Assembly (NCBI GenBank): GCA_003577165.1
Contig: QEUM01000003.1
Location: forward strand, 1-64,000
Direction of reading: 5' to 3'
Length of the DNA stretch: 64,000 nt
From: Armatimonadota bacterium
Lineage (GTDB): Bacteria > Armatimonadota > Fimbriimonadia > Fimbriimonadales > ATM1
The stretch's first letter is position 1; every line of letters begins with the position of its first letter. The translations under genes were made by a program, and so were the position numbers. The notes beneath the pieces are model-generated. The model was not told the origin of the DNA, did no database searches, and saw only the letters and a program-made list of their open reading frames with translations. This document shows positions 1 to 8,107 of this stretch, one piece after another.

Positions 1-5
1 TCCAA

Positions 6-125
6 CCCAGGCCGCTGACCTGGGCTATAGGATTGCGGGCCCGTTGGGCCTGGGTGAGCATCGCAATTCACCGCCGAGCCCCGAAGGGGCGAGATTCAGA
101 TGGGCGCCGCGCCCTCCAAAGGGCG
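6..125. repeat. Cluster of four short palindromes (REP-like intergenic repeat)
   Basis: Four consecutive perfect hairpins lie in this non-coding stretch: 6-24 (CCCAGG/CCTGGG, 7-nt loop), 38-50 (GGCCC/GGGCC, GTT loop), 78-90 (GCCCC/GGGGC, GAA loop) and 110-125 (CGCCCT/AGGGCG, 4-nt loop). The first is followed by the tract GGGCTATAGG. A hairpin followed by GGGGCTAA also occurs at 16541-16560, so this may be one family of palindromic intergenic units. No gene is visible between 1 and 343. Confidence 0.5.
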
Positions 126-151
126 AAATGTTGTGTCGCTTTGCCGGTGTG

Positions 152-282
152 TCGCCCCAATCCTGCACACAGATGATGGGTGCTGCACCAAACTCGCGGA
201 ACACAATCCTGCTACCGTGATCTCGCCCCACAGATCCCGGGGCTGGTGCGGCACATCACCCACGCTTAGGAAACCTTTCGAG
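152..282. repeat. Diverged ~135 bp repeat, copy A
   Basis: This stretch aligns by eye with 1375-1511 in the same orientation. Shared blocks include TGCACCAAA at 183-191 against TTGCACCAAA at 1408-1417, TCCTGCTACC at 207-216 against 1431-1440, CGCCCCACA at 224-232 against 1455-1463, and GCGGCAC at 248-254 against 1480-1486. GGAAACCTTTCGA at 269-281 matches GGGAACCTTCCGA at 1497-1509. It sits directly upstream of the repeat-protein gene at 344. Identity is partial with small indels, so the duplication is old. Confidence 0.5.
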
Positions 283-343
283 CATCGATTAGAAGGAACA
301 CCCGCCGGCCGACGGGTGGCGACGTGCAATTGGGGAGACCAAG

Positions 344-1069
344 ATGAACATTGAAGACCGAATCGCTCACCTTGAAACCGAATTGGCTTACCTACGGAAG
401 CGGGCCCGCAACATGACCGCGCTCGCACTTCTGGCGGCCACCGTCCCTGTCCTCCTAGCGCTCGGCAAGCCCCAAGATCGGATCGTTCGTGCAGAGGGCT
501 TTGAGGTTGTCAAGGACGGGAAGGTGCTCGCGCAGCTGGATGCTGTTGGCGGTGGCCGAGTGGCCATTTACAACAAGGATGGGAAACTCGTCGGGACTCT
601 CTGGGATTGGGGCGGTGGCGGGATGCTGGGCATCTGGAAGGATGATGGCAAGTCGGCCGGATTCTTCGGAGCTACCGCCGACGGGGGCGCGCTCAGCATC
701 GACAACATGGATGGAAAACAGGCAGGGAGGTTCGTAGCTCACCCCGAGGGCGGACGGATCGAAATCTCAAGCGAGACTGGGAGCCTGGTCGGATTCCTTG
801 GGGCGGACGCAGATGGCGGGCTGCTCGCCATCTGGAGAGAGAACGGGAAATTTGCTGGTAGCATGAAGGCCGTGCCCTCCGGTGGGCAGCTTCGCATTGG
901 GAACAAGGACGGCGAAGAGGTCGCAAGTCTTTGGGCAAGCACCGACGGCGGATTTCTGTCCATGTTTAACAAGGATGGGAAACCGGCCGGAGCCCTGGCA
1001 GCCACGACGAAGGGCGGCGCGATAGAACTCTTCACCCCCGACGGAAGGGTCCGGTTCCGAGCTCCGTGA
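344..1069 (+). CDS. Membrane-anchored protein with eight ~22-residue Gly-Asp repeats (hypothetical)
   Basis: 241 aa. ATG at 344 is supported by GGGGAG at 332-337. Residues 2-20 look like a short amphipathic or coiled-coil helix. Residues about 22-40 form one hydrophobic segment (signal anchor or uncleaved signal). From about residue 65 to the end the chain consists of eight tandem units of about 22 residues with the pattern D-G-G-x-L-x-I-x-N-x-D-G-K-x-x-G. This is expected to form a beta-solenoid or stacked hairpins outside the membrane. I do not recognise a named family and assign no function. The gene stands alone: the next gene is on the other strand and diverged 135-bp repeats lie on both sides. 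The ORF ends cleanly with R-F-R-A-P and a TGA. The coding call is firm because of the regular protein-level repeat and the ribosome binding site. Confidence 0.8.
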   Translation: MNIEDRIAHLETELAYLRKRARNMTALALLAATVPVLLALGKPQDRIVRAEGFEVVKDGKVLAQLDAVGGGRVAIYNKDGKLVGTLWDWGGGGMLGIWKDDGKSAGFFGATADGGALSIDNMDGKQAGRFVAHPEGGRIEISSETGSLVGFLGADADGGLLAIWRENGKFAGSMKAVPSGGQLRIGNKDGEEVASLWASTDGGFLSMFNKDGKPAGALAATTKGGAIELFTPDGRVRFRAP

Positions 1070-1114
1070 CGAATATAGTCGGTCGAGCCTAGTCAGGTCG
1101 GCGTAATCACCCGA

Positions 1115-1345
1115 ATGTCATCTCATCATCTCGCTTTGCCCTCAAGCATTCTGGGTCGGGTTGCGCGAAGATCGCTCACGAGGGAGTTAGAGCTGGAGAT
1201 CTGCCGGAAGGTGGTCACCGGCCCGACGAGTGGGGGCCAGATCAAGAGGGAGTGTAGGCTTGAGAGTACGACCCTTGATCGCTGGCTGGAAGCAGTTCAT
1301 GGCCCGGGGAGCCGAGGCAGTTCAGGGAGACGGGCGGCTCCAACG
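1115..1345 (+). pseudogene. Frameshifted remnant of an IS3-type transposase OrfA-like N-terminus
   Basis: The frame opened by ATG at 1115 encodes, at 1172-1298, a helix-turn-helix-like segment with L-E-I-C-R-K-V and I-K-R-E-C-R-L-E-S-T-T-L-D-R-W-L. This resembles the N-terminus of OrfA-type transposases. The continuation expected for that family (F-M-A-R-G-A-E-A-V-Q-G) is found in the +1 frame starting at 1299, so the reading frame is broken there. No DDE catalytic part or terminal inverted repeats were seen downstream. I read it as a decayed fragment. It is short, and chance similarity cannot be excluded. Confidence 0.4.
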
Positions 1346-1374
1346 GTTGAATTGTCGTGGCCCTATGCTTGCGT

Positions 1375-1511
1375 GCGGCCCCGATCCTTCAAACAGTCGC
1401 TGGATGTTGCACCAAATTCGTTCGGGGCAGTCCTGCTACCAAGATCTTGCCTTTCGCCCCACACCCACCGAGTCGGCGGCGCGGCACTCACTTTTTGGGA
1501 ACCTTCCGAAC
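1375..1511. repeat. Diverged ~135 bp repeat, copy B
   Basis: Second copy of the sequence at 152-282, same orientation, with the shared blocks listed there. It lies between the transposase remnant and the 3' end of the minus-strand gene at 1589. Together the two copies bracket the repeat-protein gene and the remnant. Otherwise 1346-1588 holds nothing I can call. Confidence 0.5.
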
Positions 1512-1588
1512 GTGAATTTGGAGCGCCACCAGCAGAGCCGGTCAGCCAGAGGATCGTTGCGTAATCGTCCGACATGCCCTGCGGCTGA

Positions 1589-2023
1589 TCAGAAGAGCCC
1601 TGAGTCAGCGGGCGCGGTTCTCACTGCTTCCAGCAATTCCACAAACCAGTTGCGGGAGAGCTTCAGTATGTATTCCGGAGCACCACCAGCACGGACGCTG
1701 ACGCCGCCTTGTCCATCGTCCGGCGTAAACTCGATGTCGATTGGCACTCCTCCCTCGTGCACAAGCTCGCATCGGAGCCATTTATAGAAGACGTGCTGTA
1801 TGGAGTGAAGCTCGCCCCGATACTCGACGCCTTGGATCTTCTGGAACAGCCGGCGACGTCCGAGAAAAGTTTCGAAAGCGCGCTTGTCGGAAATGGCTTT
1901 GCGGTCAGGAAATGTCCGCCGCGAAGTAGCCGCAACAGCTACCAGGGCCGACAAGAAGGCACCTTCTAAACGCCCGCTATCCCATAGGAACATCGCATCA
2001 TCGACTCGCCGAACCACGCTCAC
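1589..2023 (-). CDS. Hypothetical 144-aa protein
   Basis: GTG at 2023 is chosen as start. It overlaps the stop of a tiny upstream frame by 4 bp (GTGA), and the sequence before it in the same frame is arginine-rich and non-protein-like. From the start (V-S-V-V-R-R-V-D-D-A) the protein has a balanced composition. It contains the segment F-L-W-D-S-G-R-L-E-G-A-F, then aromatic/charged stretches such as H-V-F-Y-K-W-L-R-C-E. No signal peptide, membrane segment or catalytic motif is evident. I do not recognise the family. An in-frame ATG at 1993 is a possible later start. It stands alone in the accessory region and ends 77 bp after the repeat copy at 1375-1511. Confidence 0.55.
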   Translation of the reverse strand: MSVVRRVDDAMFLWDSGRLEGAFLSALVAVAATSRRTFPDRKAISDKRAFETFLGRRRLFQKIQGVEYRGELHSIQHVFYKWLRCELVHEGGVPIDIEFTPDDGQGGVSVRAGGAPEYILKLSRNWFVELLEAVRTAPADSGLF

Positions 2024-2097
2024 GACTCGATTATGTTTGATCCCAGGCTGGTGAGAAGCTCGTCCAGTTGGTCGAGCACCTCGGGCGGCGCGTCCAT
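2020..2097 (-). pseudogene. Possible end of a decayed gene (25-codon frame)
   Basis: ATG at 2097 opens a 25-residue frame rich in Leu, Asp and Glu (V-L-D-Q-L-D-E-L-L) that ends in a TGA overlapping the GTG start at 2023. The same frame upstream, across an in-frame TAG, stays protein-like (T-V-T-L-E-G-D-G-G-S-T). I suspect the C-terminus of a gene interrupted by a stop, translationally coupled to the next gene. The remaining 157 bp up to the tRNA at 2255 holds nothing else I can support. Confidence 0.25.
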
Positions 2098-2254
2098 CGA
2101 TCCGGACTCCTACGCTTTCGAGGGACAGCGATCGTGCACGGTCATCACCGTACTGCCTCCGTCTCCTTCGAGAGTCACCGTTGTGACGGTCTGGCGGGCG
2201 CCCCCTTAATCGTTGGTCCAAACGAGGCGCGAGTGCGTCGGATCTACTTGAAGG

Positions 2255-2329
2255 TGGTGGGCGGTACTGGACTTGAACCAGTGACCCCTACAGTGTCATT
2301 GTAGTGCTCTACCACTGAGCTAACCGCCC
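2255..2329 (-). tRNA. tRNA-Val (anticodon GAC), CCA encoded
   Basis: Reading the minus strand, the acceptor GGGCGGT (2329-2323) pairs with ACCGCCC (2265-2259), followed by discriminator A and an encoded CCA (2257-2255). The D arm GCTC-AGTGGTA-GAGC is standard. The anticodon arm CTACA-ATGACAC-TGTAG gives anticodon GAC, which reads GUC/GUU valine codons. The T arm contains GGTTCAAGTCC. The length is 75 nt with no intron or mismatch in the acceptor stem. It is transcribed away from rex. Confidence 0.97.
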
Positions 2330-2344
2330 CAGGGAGGTGGCGAG

Positions 2345-2372
2345 TTTACCCAAGCCCCTGGAGGGGTAGAAT
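2345..2372 (+). promoter_or_regulatory. Candidate sigma-70-type promoter of rex-nadB
   Basis: TTTACC at 2345-2350 and TAGAAT at 2367-2372 are separated by 16 bp. The ATG of rex is 28 bp further on, giving a leader of about 20 nt. No clear Shine-Dalgarno precedes rex. No Rex-type inverted repeat (TTGTGA...TCACAA) is visible here, so autoregulation is not supported by the sequence. Confidence 0.45.
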
Positions 2373-2400
2373 TCCCCCCTTCCCAGAAGCCGAGCCGTTC

Positions 2401-3030
2401 ATGGCGAACGATAACAGCATCCCGTCGGCCACACTCTCCCGGCTCGCGATCCTCTACCAAGCCCTCCTCGACGCGAAGACCCGGGACGTGGACTGCCTCA
2501 GCAGCGCCCAGATCGGCGCCCTCACCGGCATCCCTGCCGCCCAGGTCCGGAAGGACCTCAGTTCCTTCGGAGAGCACGGAGTCCCCGGCGTCGGATACAG
2601 GGTGGACGACCTGCTCGCCAGCATTGCCCGATGCCTCAAGATCGATCAGACGCGGCGGTTCGCCCTCGTCGGAGCGGGCCGCCTCGGCCAGGCCCTCGCC
2701 TCCTACACGGGCCTTGCGAAGATGAATTTCGAACTGGTGATGGCATTCGACAACGACCCCGCTAAGATCGGGAAGCACGCAGGCGACGCACTCATCGAGC
2801 CAGTCACCGAGATGCCTGCTCGCCTGAAGCAGGAGGCGATCAAGGTTATCGTGCTCACCGTGCCGGCGTCCGCTGCGCAAGCGACCGCCGAAGCAGCGAT
2901 CTCCGGGGGGGCGCGCTGGATCCTGAACTTCACGCCCGCGATCCTCAAAGTGCCCGATGACTGCATCGTGCGCGACGTCTCGTTCACCAACGAGTTCGCC
3001 GTCCTCGCACACTACATGGAAGAAGGATGA
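2401..3030 (+). CDS. rex: Redox-sensing transcriptional repressor Rex
   Basis: 209 aa, the usual length for Rex. Residues about 8-80 form the winged-helix DNA-binding domain (A-A-Q-V-R-K-D-L-S-S-F-G, residues 46-57, is the family's recognition-helix signature). Residues about 85-180 form a Rossmann NAD(H)-binding fold with G91-A-G-R-L-G96. The C-terminal helix (F-T-N-E-F-A-V-L-A-H-Y) is the domain-swapped dimer arm. Rex proteins sense the NADH/NAD+ ratio and repress fermentative and respiratory genes when NADH is low. The gene overlaps nadB by 4 bp (ATGA), so it is translationally coupled to an NAD biosynthesis enzyme, which links redox sensing to cofactor supply. Its targets cannot be read from this window. 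Confidence 0.95.
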   Translation: MANDNSIPSATLSRLAILYQALLDAKTRDVDCLSSAQIGALTGIPAAQVRKDLSSFGEHGVPGVGYRVDDLLASIARCLKIDQTRRFALVGAGRLGQALASYTGLAKMNFELVMAFDNDPAKIGKHAGDALIEPVTEMPARLKQEAIKVIVLTVPASAAQATAEAAISGGARWILNFTPAILKVPDDCIVRDVSFTNEFAVLAHYMEEG

Positions 3031-4568
3031 AAACGAAGGAATACGACTTTGTCGTCATAGGGAGCGGAATCGCGGGACTTTCCTTTGCTCTGCGCTGCGC
3101 CGATCACGGCAGGGTACTCATTGTCACGAAGTCTTCGATCGCCGACACGAACACGCAGTGGGCGCAGGGCGGAGTCGCGGCCGCCGTCGGCGAGGACGAC
3201 TCGTGGGAGCTTCACGAAGAGGACACTCTCAAAGCCGGCGCAGGTCTCTGCGATGTCGAAGCGGTTCGCTTCCTCGTGAAAAACGCGAGGCCGAGCCTGG
3301 AGTGGCTCATCTCCGTCGGCGCGCAATTCGATATGGACCGAGCGAACGGCCTGCCCAAACTGAAACTTGGCCTGGAGGGGGGGCACAGCAGGCACAGAAT
3401 CGTGCACAGCGCCGACCGCTCAGGATGGGAGATCGAACGCGCGCTCTCGGAAGCCCTGGTCAAACATCCTTCCATTCAGATCCAAGAATTCGCCTTCGCG
3501 GACGCGCTCTGCATCTCTAACGATCGGTGCGTTGGCGCGCTCCTGCGACCGAAAGATCGAGAGCCCTACATCGCCGCCGCAGGATCCACGATGCTCGCCA
3601 CGGGCAGCTGCTGCCAGGTTTATCGGTTCACGACGAACCCGGAAATCGCGACGGGTGACGGCGTCGCCCTCGCAAACGCCGTCGGAGCGAAGATCGAGAA
3701 CATGGAGTTCATACAGTTCCACCCGACGACTCTCTACAGCCGCAGACACCGCGGCTTCTTAATCACGGAGGCGATTCGCGGCGAGGGAGCGATCCTGCGA
3801 ACGATACATGGGCGACGGTTCATGTTCGACTACCATCCCGACGCGGAACTCGCGCCGAGAGACGTCGTCGCTCGCGCGATTCATGCGGAAATCCTGAAGG
3901 AAGGCGTGCCGTTCGTCCACCTCGACATGACTCACATGCCGAAGGATCACGTCGACAAAAGATTCCCTACGGTCACGCGGAAACTCAAGGAACTCGGCAT
4001 CGACGTGCACCGCGACCCGATCCCGGTCGTTCCCGCAGCCCACTATCAGTGTGGCGGCGTCGTCACGAATCTCGACGGAGAAGCCTCGATTCCCGGCCTC
4101 TACGCCGCGGGAGAAGTGGCCTGCACAGGCGTGCACGGAGCGAACCGCCTTGCCAGCAACAGCCTCCTCGAAGCCCTGGTTTTCGGCCTGTCCGCCGCAG
4201 ACCATGCGACGACCCACAAGCGAGACCCACAGAGGGGAGAGCCACATCCTTCGAGCGTTCCCGTCGTCTCTCGGCTCGAAGTGTCAGGAGTGGTGCGTCG
4301 CCTTAAGCGGCTAATGTGGGAGAACGTCGGAATCGTGCGCCGCAATCGCGGCCTCCGTTTCGCGGTCGAGGAGATCGAGGATTTGCGTGACTCCGTTCAG
4401 CCGGAAAGCGATTTCTACGTCACGGGCGCCCAGGCGCGCAACCTTCTCATCTGCGGTTCGATCATCGCGCGATCAGCAAGAGACCGGAAGGAGAACGTCG
4501 GCCTTCACTATAACGAGGACCTCGCGCGGCCTTCGGCACCGCCCCCCCGGGCGCGAGCCGGATCCTGA
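3027..4568 (+). CDS. nadB: L-aspartate oxidase (de novo NAD biosynthesis)
   Basis: 513 aa. NadB oxidises L-aspartate to iminoaspartate for quinolinate synthase. The N-terminus carries the FAD-binding motif V-I-G-S-G-I-A-G-L-S (residues 10-19), then T-Q-W-A-Q-G-G-V-A-A typical of the succinate dehydrogenase/NadB flavoprotein family. Other conserved parts are G-G-H-S-R-H-R near residue 120, H-Y-Q-C-G-G-V and G-L-Y-A-A-G-E-V near the end of the FAD domain. The end R-K-E-N-V-G-L-H-Y-N-E-D is the usual NadB C-terminus, followed by about 15 extra Pro/Arg-rich residues. Those extra codons overlap the convergent gene 4462-6195 by 107 bp. nadA and nadC are not in the window. Confidence 0.95.
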   Translation: MKTKEYDFVVIGSGIAGLSFALRCADHGRVLIVTKSSIADTNTQWAQGGVAAAVGEDDSWELHEEDTLKAGAGLCDVEAVRFLVKNARPSLEWLISVGAQFDMDRANGLPKLKLGLEGGHSRHRIVHSADRSGWEIERALSEALVKHPSIQIQEFAFADALCISNDRCVGALLRPKDREPYIAAAGSTMLATGSCCQVYRFTTNPEIATGDGVALANAVGAKIENMEFIQFHPTTLYSRRHRGFLITEAIRGEGAILRTIHGRRFMFDYHPDAELAPRDVVARAIHAEILKEGVPFVHLDMTHMPKDHVDKRFPTVTRKLKELGIDVHRDPIPVVPAAHYQCGGVVTNLDGEASIPGLYAAGEVACTGVHGANRLASNSLLEALVFGLSAADHATTHKRDPQRGEPHPSSVPVVSRLEVSGVVRRLKRLMWENVGIVRRNRGLRFAVEEIEDLRDSVQPESDFYVTGAQARNLLICGSIIARSARDRKENVGLHYNEDLARPSAPPPRARAGS

Positions 4569-6195
4569 GTTTCCACATCCCCGCCTCGACAGGCGACACT
4601 TTCCAAGTCGCGATTCGCACATCCCCTTCGGCTGCGATGCGCTCCACAGACGCGATGTTCGAAATCGGCGACACGGTCGCGCCATCCGGCAGCACGAGAC
4701 GAACCACGCTCTCCTTGCCGAACGGGCTCAACCCCGACAGTTCCGCTCCGTCGGCGAGGGGAACGAAGGTCGCGTCGGGCGAGAGCAAGCGCACGGGTGA
4801 AGCGATGCTGGCCCACCACTCCGGCGGCTTCGCCTGAAGCGTCGCCAGCCTCGGATAAACCCAACTTCGCAACTCGCCCAAAACGTCTGCAGCCCCTGCG
4901 GCGTTCGCCATCGCAGCGAGAAGGCGACTCTGCTCGTCGCCGCTGATCGCGCCGGCAATTGCGAGGATCGCAGCTGTCTGTTTGCGCTCCGCGTCGTCTT
5001 TGCCGATCGGCAACCAAGACACCCAGTCTATGGACGCCAGCAATCCGGCCAACTCGCCGTCACTTCCCTCGCGAGCCATGGATCCGAGCGCGTGGGAAGC
5101 CGCGAGCGACGCGCCGCTCCCGTCCCGCGCGCAGAACAACGTGAGTTTCGTGACGGGCTCCTGTGTGCGCGGGGCATCTGACAGAAATTCATCGTGCGCG
5201 TCTGTAAGGGCGCGGATCGTCAAATCGTCGGCCTGTCCCAGCAAAACGGAAAGCGCGGCATCGCACACGGACTCCGCGTCGGCATAGGCCACGGTTCCAG
5301 GTCGAAACGGATCTTCGCCGTTCCAGACGAGAGCAAGTCCGGGGTACAGAGGCCTGCACAGAAATCGCAGCGTCAGTTTCTTCTCAAGGCTCATCCGCAA
5401 CCCAGTGCCCCCCCCAAGTGTCGCCCGCTTGTAAGGCGAAGCGACCTTGAGCAGGCCGGACGATGAAGCGCGGAACGCAACCTCCGGGATGACGGCGAAT
5501 TCGGTGTCGAAAGTCCAGGTCGCGGTGATGCCGTTCGAGTCCACGACCGTCTCGACGCTCTGCACTTTCGGCGCGGGCCTCAGGAGTCGTTCTGCGATGG
5601 ACGAAACCTGCTGCGCCACTTGGCCAAGCGCCGCCGCACCGTTCACCGACAGGGAGTCGTTTCCGTAGGGCGTCCGAATTCGCGCCCAGCCTACGTAGGG
5701 CTTCGTCGTCTTCACGCGAAATCCGCCGTCGGTCCTCTCCGCGATCAGCCCGCACGGCCGGGTGGCGAATCCGACGAAGATCGGAGGGCGCTTGTCTGGC
5801 CAGGTGAGCACGACCCACTTCACGTCCGGCGTCGGCAACCCCGGACGCACGCTCGCATCCGCCCAGGTCAGAGTCGGCGGTCCGACTCCCGAACCAGTCA
5901 ATGTGAGCCCGTCTCGGCACTCCACGGAGAAGCCGAGTCCGGTGGCTTCGTAGGCGAGTCGAATGGGCGAACCGGGCGCCGGGCGCATCGAGATCGCTTT
6001 GAAATAGCGCGACACGCCCTGGAAACTGACGTCCTTCGTCTCCGTGCCGAACCGAATGGCCACCCCCCCCTCGGCGAATGGCCGGAAGTAAGTCGGCCCA
6101 ACTTCCATCGTGTGGAGATTGTGGACGTGTGTAAACGCGAACTGTCCGAACCCGCCGGCCGCGCTCGCAGCCGCGAGGCTAACGGATAGGAACAT
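4462..6195 (-). CDS. Secreted 577-aa protein, last gene of the exoprotein operon (unknown function)
   Basis: The start overlaps the end of the upstream barrel gene by 17 bp, so it is probably translationally coupled to it. Residues 1-15 are a short hydrophobic leader (M-F-L-S-V-S-L-A-A-A-S-A-A). The first half is beta-rich and may hold carbohydrate- or protein-binding sandwich folds. Residues about 310-430 look helical (T-I-R-A-L-T-D-A-H-D-E-F-L) and the end returns to a beta-like segment. No catalytic motif or known family is recognised. Its 3' end runs 107 bp into nadB on the opposite strand. Two C8 tracts (5408-5415, 6063-6070) lie in the gene but do not break it. As the distal gene of a six-gene exported-protein operon it likely acts in the envelope or outside, but this is inference from context. 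Confidence 0.75.
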   Translation of the reverse strand: MFLSVSLAAASAAGGFGQFAFTHVHNLHTMEVGPTYFRPFAEGGVAIRFGTETKDVSFQGVSRYFKAISMRPAPGSPIRLAYEATGLGFSVECRDGLTLTGSGVGPPTLTWADASVRPGLPTPDVKWVVLTWPDKRPPIFVGFATRPCGLIAERTDGGFRVKTTKPYVGWARIRTPYGNDSLSVNGAAALGQVAQQVSSIAERLLRPAPKVQSVETVVDSNGITATWTFDTEFAVIPEVAFRASSSGLLKVASPYKRATLGGGTGLRMSLEKKLTLRFLCRPLYPGLALVWNGEDPFRPGTVAYADAESVCDAALSVLLGQADDLTIRALTDAHDEFLSDAPRTQEPVTKLTLFCARDGSGASLAASHALGSMAREGSDGELAGLLASIDWVSWLPIGKDDAERKQTAAILAIAGAISGDEQSRLLAAMANAAGAADVLGELRSWVYPRLATLQAKPPEWWASIASPVRLLSPDATFVPLADGAELSGLSPFGKESVVRLVLPDGATVSPISNIASVERIAAEGDVRIATWKVSPVEAGMWKLRIRLAPGGAVPKAARGPRYSEGRRSPSGLLLIAR

Positions 6196-8107
6196 TCAAC
6201 AACTGGAACCCGAACTTCTGTCGGTCGAGGGAGTAAGTAACTCCGATTTCTCGAGTGCCGAGCCTGTAGCCGAGGAACATGGTGGTGTCGCGATACTGAA
6301 TTCCCAAGTACTCATCGAGCGTGAAAGAGCCGCCCACTCGCCATAAGGAACTGATTCGCCAGTATCCGTCCACAAACGCAGTCGTGCTGTCAATGTCCAG
6401 GCTCGTGCCGCCAAAGAGGCTCAGGCTGACATTACCAGCATCGAGGTAGTAAGTCCCCGAGACTCGGTGCTTGCCCATGAAGGAAGACATGAAGCTGTCA
6501 TCCGTGTAGTCGTACGACACTCGAAGGCTGCTGTTGGGGCCGAGTGGCGTCGCAACACCAAGCGTTCCGATGACGCCGATGTCATCACCGGCGTTTTTGC
6601 CCCAGAGCCTCGACAGCGTAGCCGACGCGGTCAAGTTCGCGCCAGTCCAGAGTGGCTGCGGCGTGAGGACGAACTGCGTGCGAAGTCCCGCGCCTTCCTG
6701 ATCGCTCGTCGTGGGCCCGTAAACGACATGCGACGAGTTCGCGGTGAGTCCAACCGTGTAACTCAGGGGCAGATCGCCGAGTCTCTGCATGTTGGTCGTG
6801 ACGCTGAAGTCGAGTCGCTGGGTTTCATACGGCGTCCCGCGAAGGGATCGGCTGCTCGTCCCGCTTAGCGCCATGTTGAACCCTTCGAAGGCGCGGCTCA
6901 AAGTCAGCGCTCCATACAACGTTCTGAAACCTGGAAAATCAATGCTCGCATTTGCAGATGTTCGATCATCGAAGCGTTGCGTGTGGCGCCAATTGATCCC
7001 CATGTCGTCCCGGCCGATGCCGGTGAGAGTGAAACTCCCCTCCATGGTGTCGCCCTTCATGTAACTGTTCTCCCACTCCATGAAGAGACCCGAACTCGCC
7101 GTCGCCCCCCTCCCGTAATCCTGACCGCTTCGAAGCCTCAACACGCTTTTGAAACTCGGCGAAAGGCGCACGTAGTAGGGGTAGTTCAGAACGAGTGCGT
7201 CGTTCTGAAAACTGACGATCTGGTCGCCGATGATCCCGGAATCGGAGTGAGGGCGAATCGCGTAGAGCGGCATACCCAACACCTTCGTGTCCCCAACGTA
7301 CAGTTCCGCTTGATGGAACTGCACTTCGCGATGCGGGAAGATAACGGCTCGGTTGGCGTGCACGCTCGACGAGGCGACGCCGATGTCTGCAAACTCGTAC
7401 TCGTTTGCCGGCATGCCGTTATCCGACAGAGTTCCTTCTGCTGCGGTGAGCACGTAGTATCCAGCGCGGCCGTCTATGACTGCAATCGCGCTGCCTCGCC
7501 GCCGGTTGAGCAAGTACCGGAGCCGTCTGCATTCGAGAGTCTTCTCGCCCACTCGGAGGTTCGCATCGGTTGCGATCACCACCATCGTGGAGACGTTCAC
7601 TTGGAGGTCCTTCGCTTCGATCGTGATGTCTTTGAATCGGATCTTTGGAAGTTCCGTCTCGCCGGATGCCGACAGAGTGTCGATCTCAGGGAAATACGCG
7701 AGGTACTCGGGGCTGTCGATTTCGATGTACTGATTAAGTGATGCGAGCGTCGCTCGGTCCTTGACGAATTCGATGTCGATGGAATTGATGATCCCGACGC
7801 CTGTCGCGGAAGCCGTGACTTTCGCTACGCCCGGAATCGTCGGCGCGACGAGCACTGCACGCGCGGTACCCGAAGTCGTCTGCACGTCCTGTTGGCGAAA
7901 GGTGCCGGCGCTGGTCGTGAAGCGCACGAGCGTTCCGTCCGAGGGCACCTGACCGCTTGAGGTTCGCACGTCCGCCGTGATGGTGACGGTCGAGTAGCCG
8001 TCCGCGATCGAGATCGCCGGGTGGGCCGTCAACTTAATCGAGCCTGCGCAGAATGCGAGCGCGCTTGCGGACATGCAGATCGCCAGCGTCCAGAACCGGA
8101 GCAACAT
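6179..8107 (-). CDS. LptD/OstA-like outer-membrane beta-barrel protein with N-terminal Ig-like domain
   Basis: 642 aa. Residues 1-21 are a signal peptide. Residues about 22-115 look like a bacterial Ig-like (invasin Big_1-type) domain, with V-P-S-D-G-T-L-V-R-F-T-T and V-A-K-V-T-A-S-A. Residues about 150-320 resemble the OstA/LptA beta-jellyroll (I-R-F-K-D-I-T-I-E-A-K-D-L and R-A-V-I-F-P-H-R-E). From about 325 to the end, alternating aromatic/polar strands suggest an outer-membrane barrel, ending in strand-like segments. It resembles organic-solvent-tolerance proteins but is shorter than typical LptD, and the Ig-like N-terminus is unusual. It could be an LPS-type transporter or a dedicated export pore for this operon; the latter is speculation. 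The ATG follows GGAGGTAAC and overlaps the upstream stop as TGATG. Confidence 0.75.
   Translation of the reverse strand: MLLRFWTLAICMSASALAFCAGSIKLTAHPAISIADGYSTVTITADVRTSSGQVPSDGTLVRFTTSAGTFRQQDVQTTSGTARAVLVAPTIPGVAKVTASATGVGIINSIDIEFVKDRATLASLNQYIEIDSPEYLAYFPEIDTLSASGETELPKIRFKDITIEAKDLQVNVSTMVVIATDANLRVGEKTLECRRLRYLLNRRRGSAIAVIDGRAGYYVLTAAEGTLSDNGMPANEYEFADIGVASSSVHANRAVIFPHREVQFHQAELYVGDTKVLGMPLYAIRPHSDSGIIGDQIVSFQNDALVLNYPYYVRLSPSFKSVLRLRSGQDYGRGATASSGLFMEWENSYMKGDTMEGSFTLTGIGRDDMGINWRHTQRFDDRTSANASIDFPGFRTLYGALTLSRAFEGFNMALSGTSSRSLRGTPYETQRLDFSVTTNMQRLGDLPLSYTVGLTANSSHVVYGPTTSDQEGAGLRTQFVLTPQPLWTGANLTASATLSRLWGKNAGDDIGVIGTLGVATPLGPNSSLRVSYDYTDDSFMSSFMGKHRVSGTYYLDAGNVSLSLFGGTSLDIDSTTAFVDGYWRISSLWRVGGSFTLDEYLGIQYRDTTMFLGYRLGTREIGVTYSLDRQKFGFQLLNVPIR

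Noticed and set aside
2331-2400. Rex operator in front of rex
   Set aside because: No TTGTGA/TCACAA-type inverted repeat is present.
2320-3012. 230-codon minus-strand frame opposite rex
   Set aside because: Rex is unambiguous on the plus strand; the opposite frame is Gly/Glu/Arg-rich without family features.
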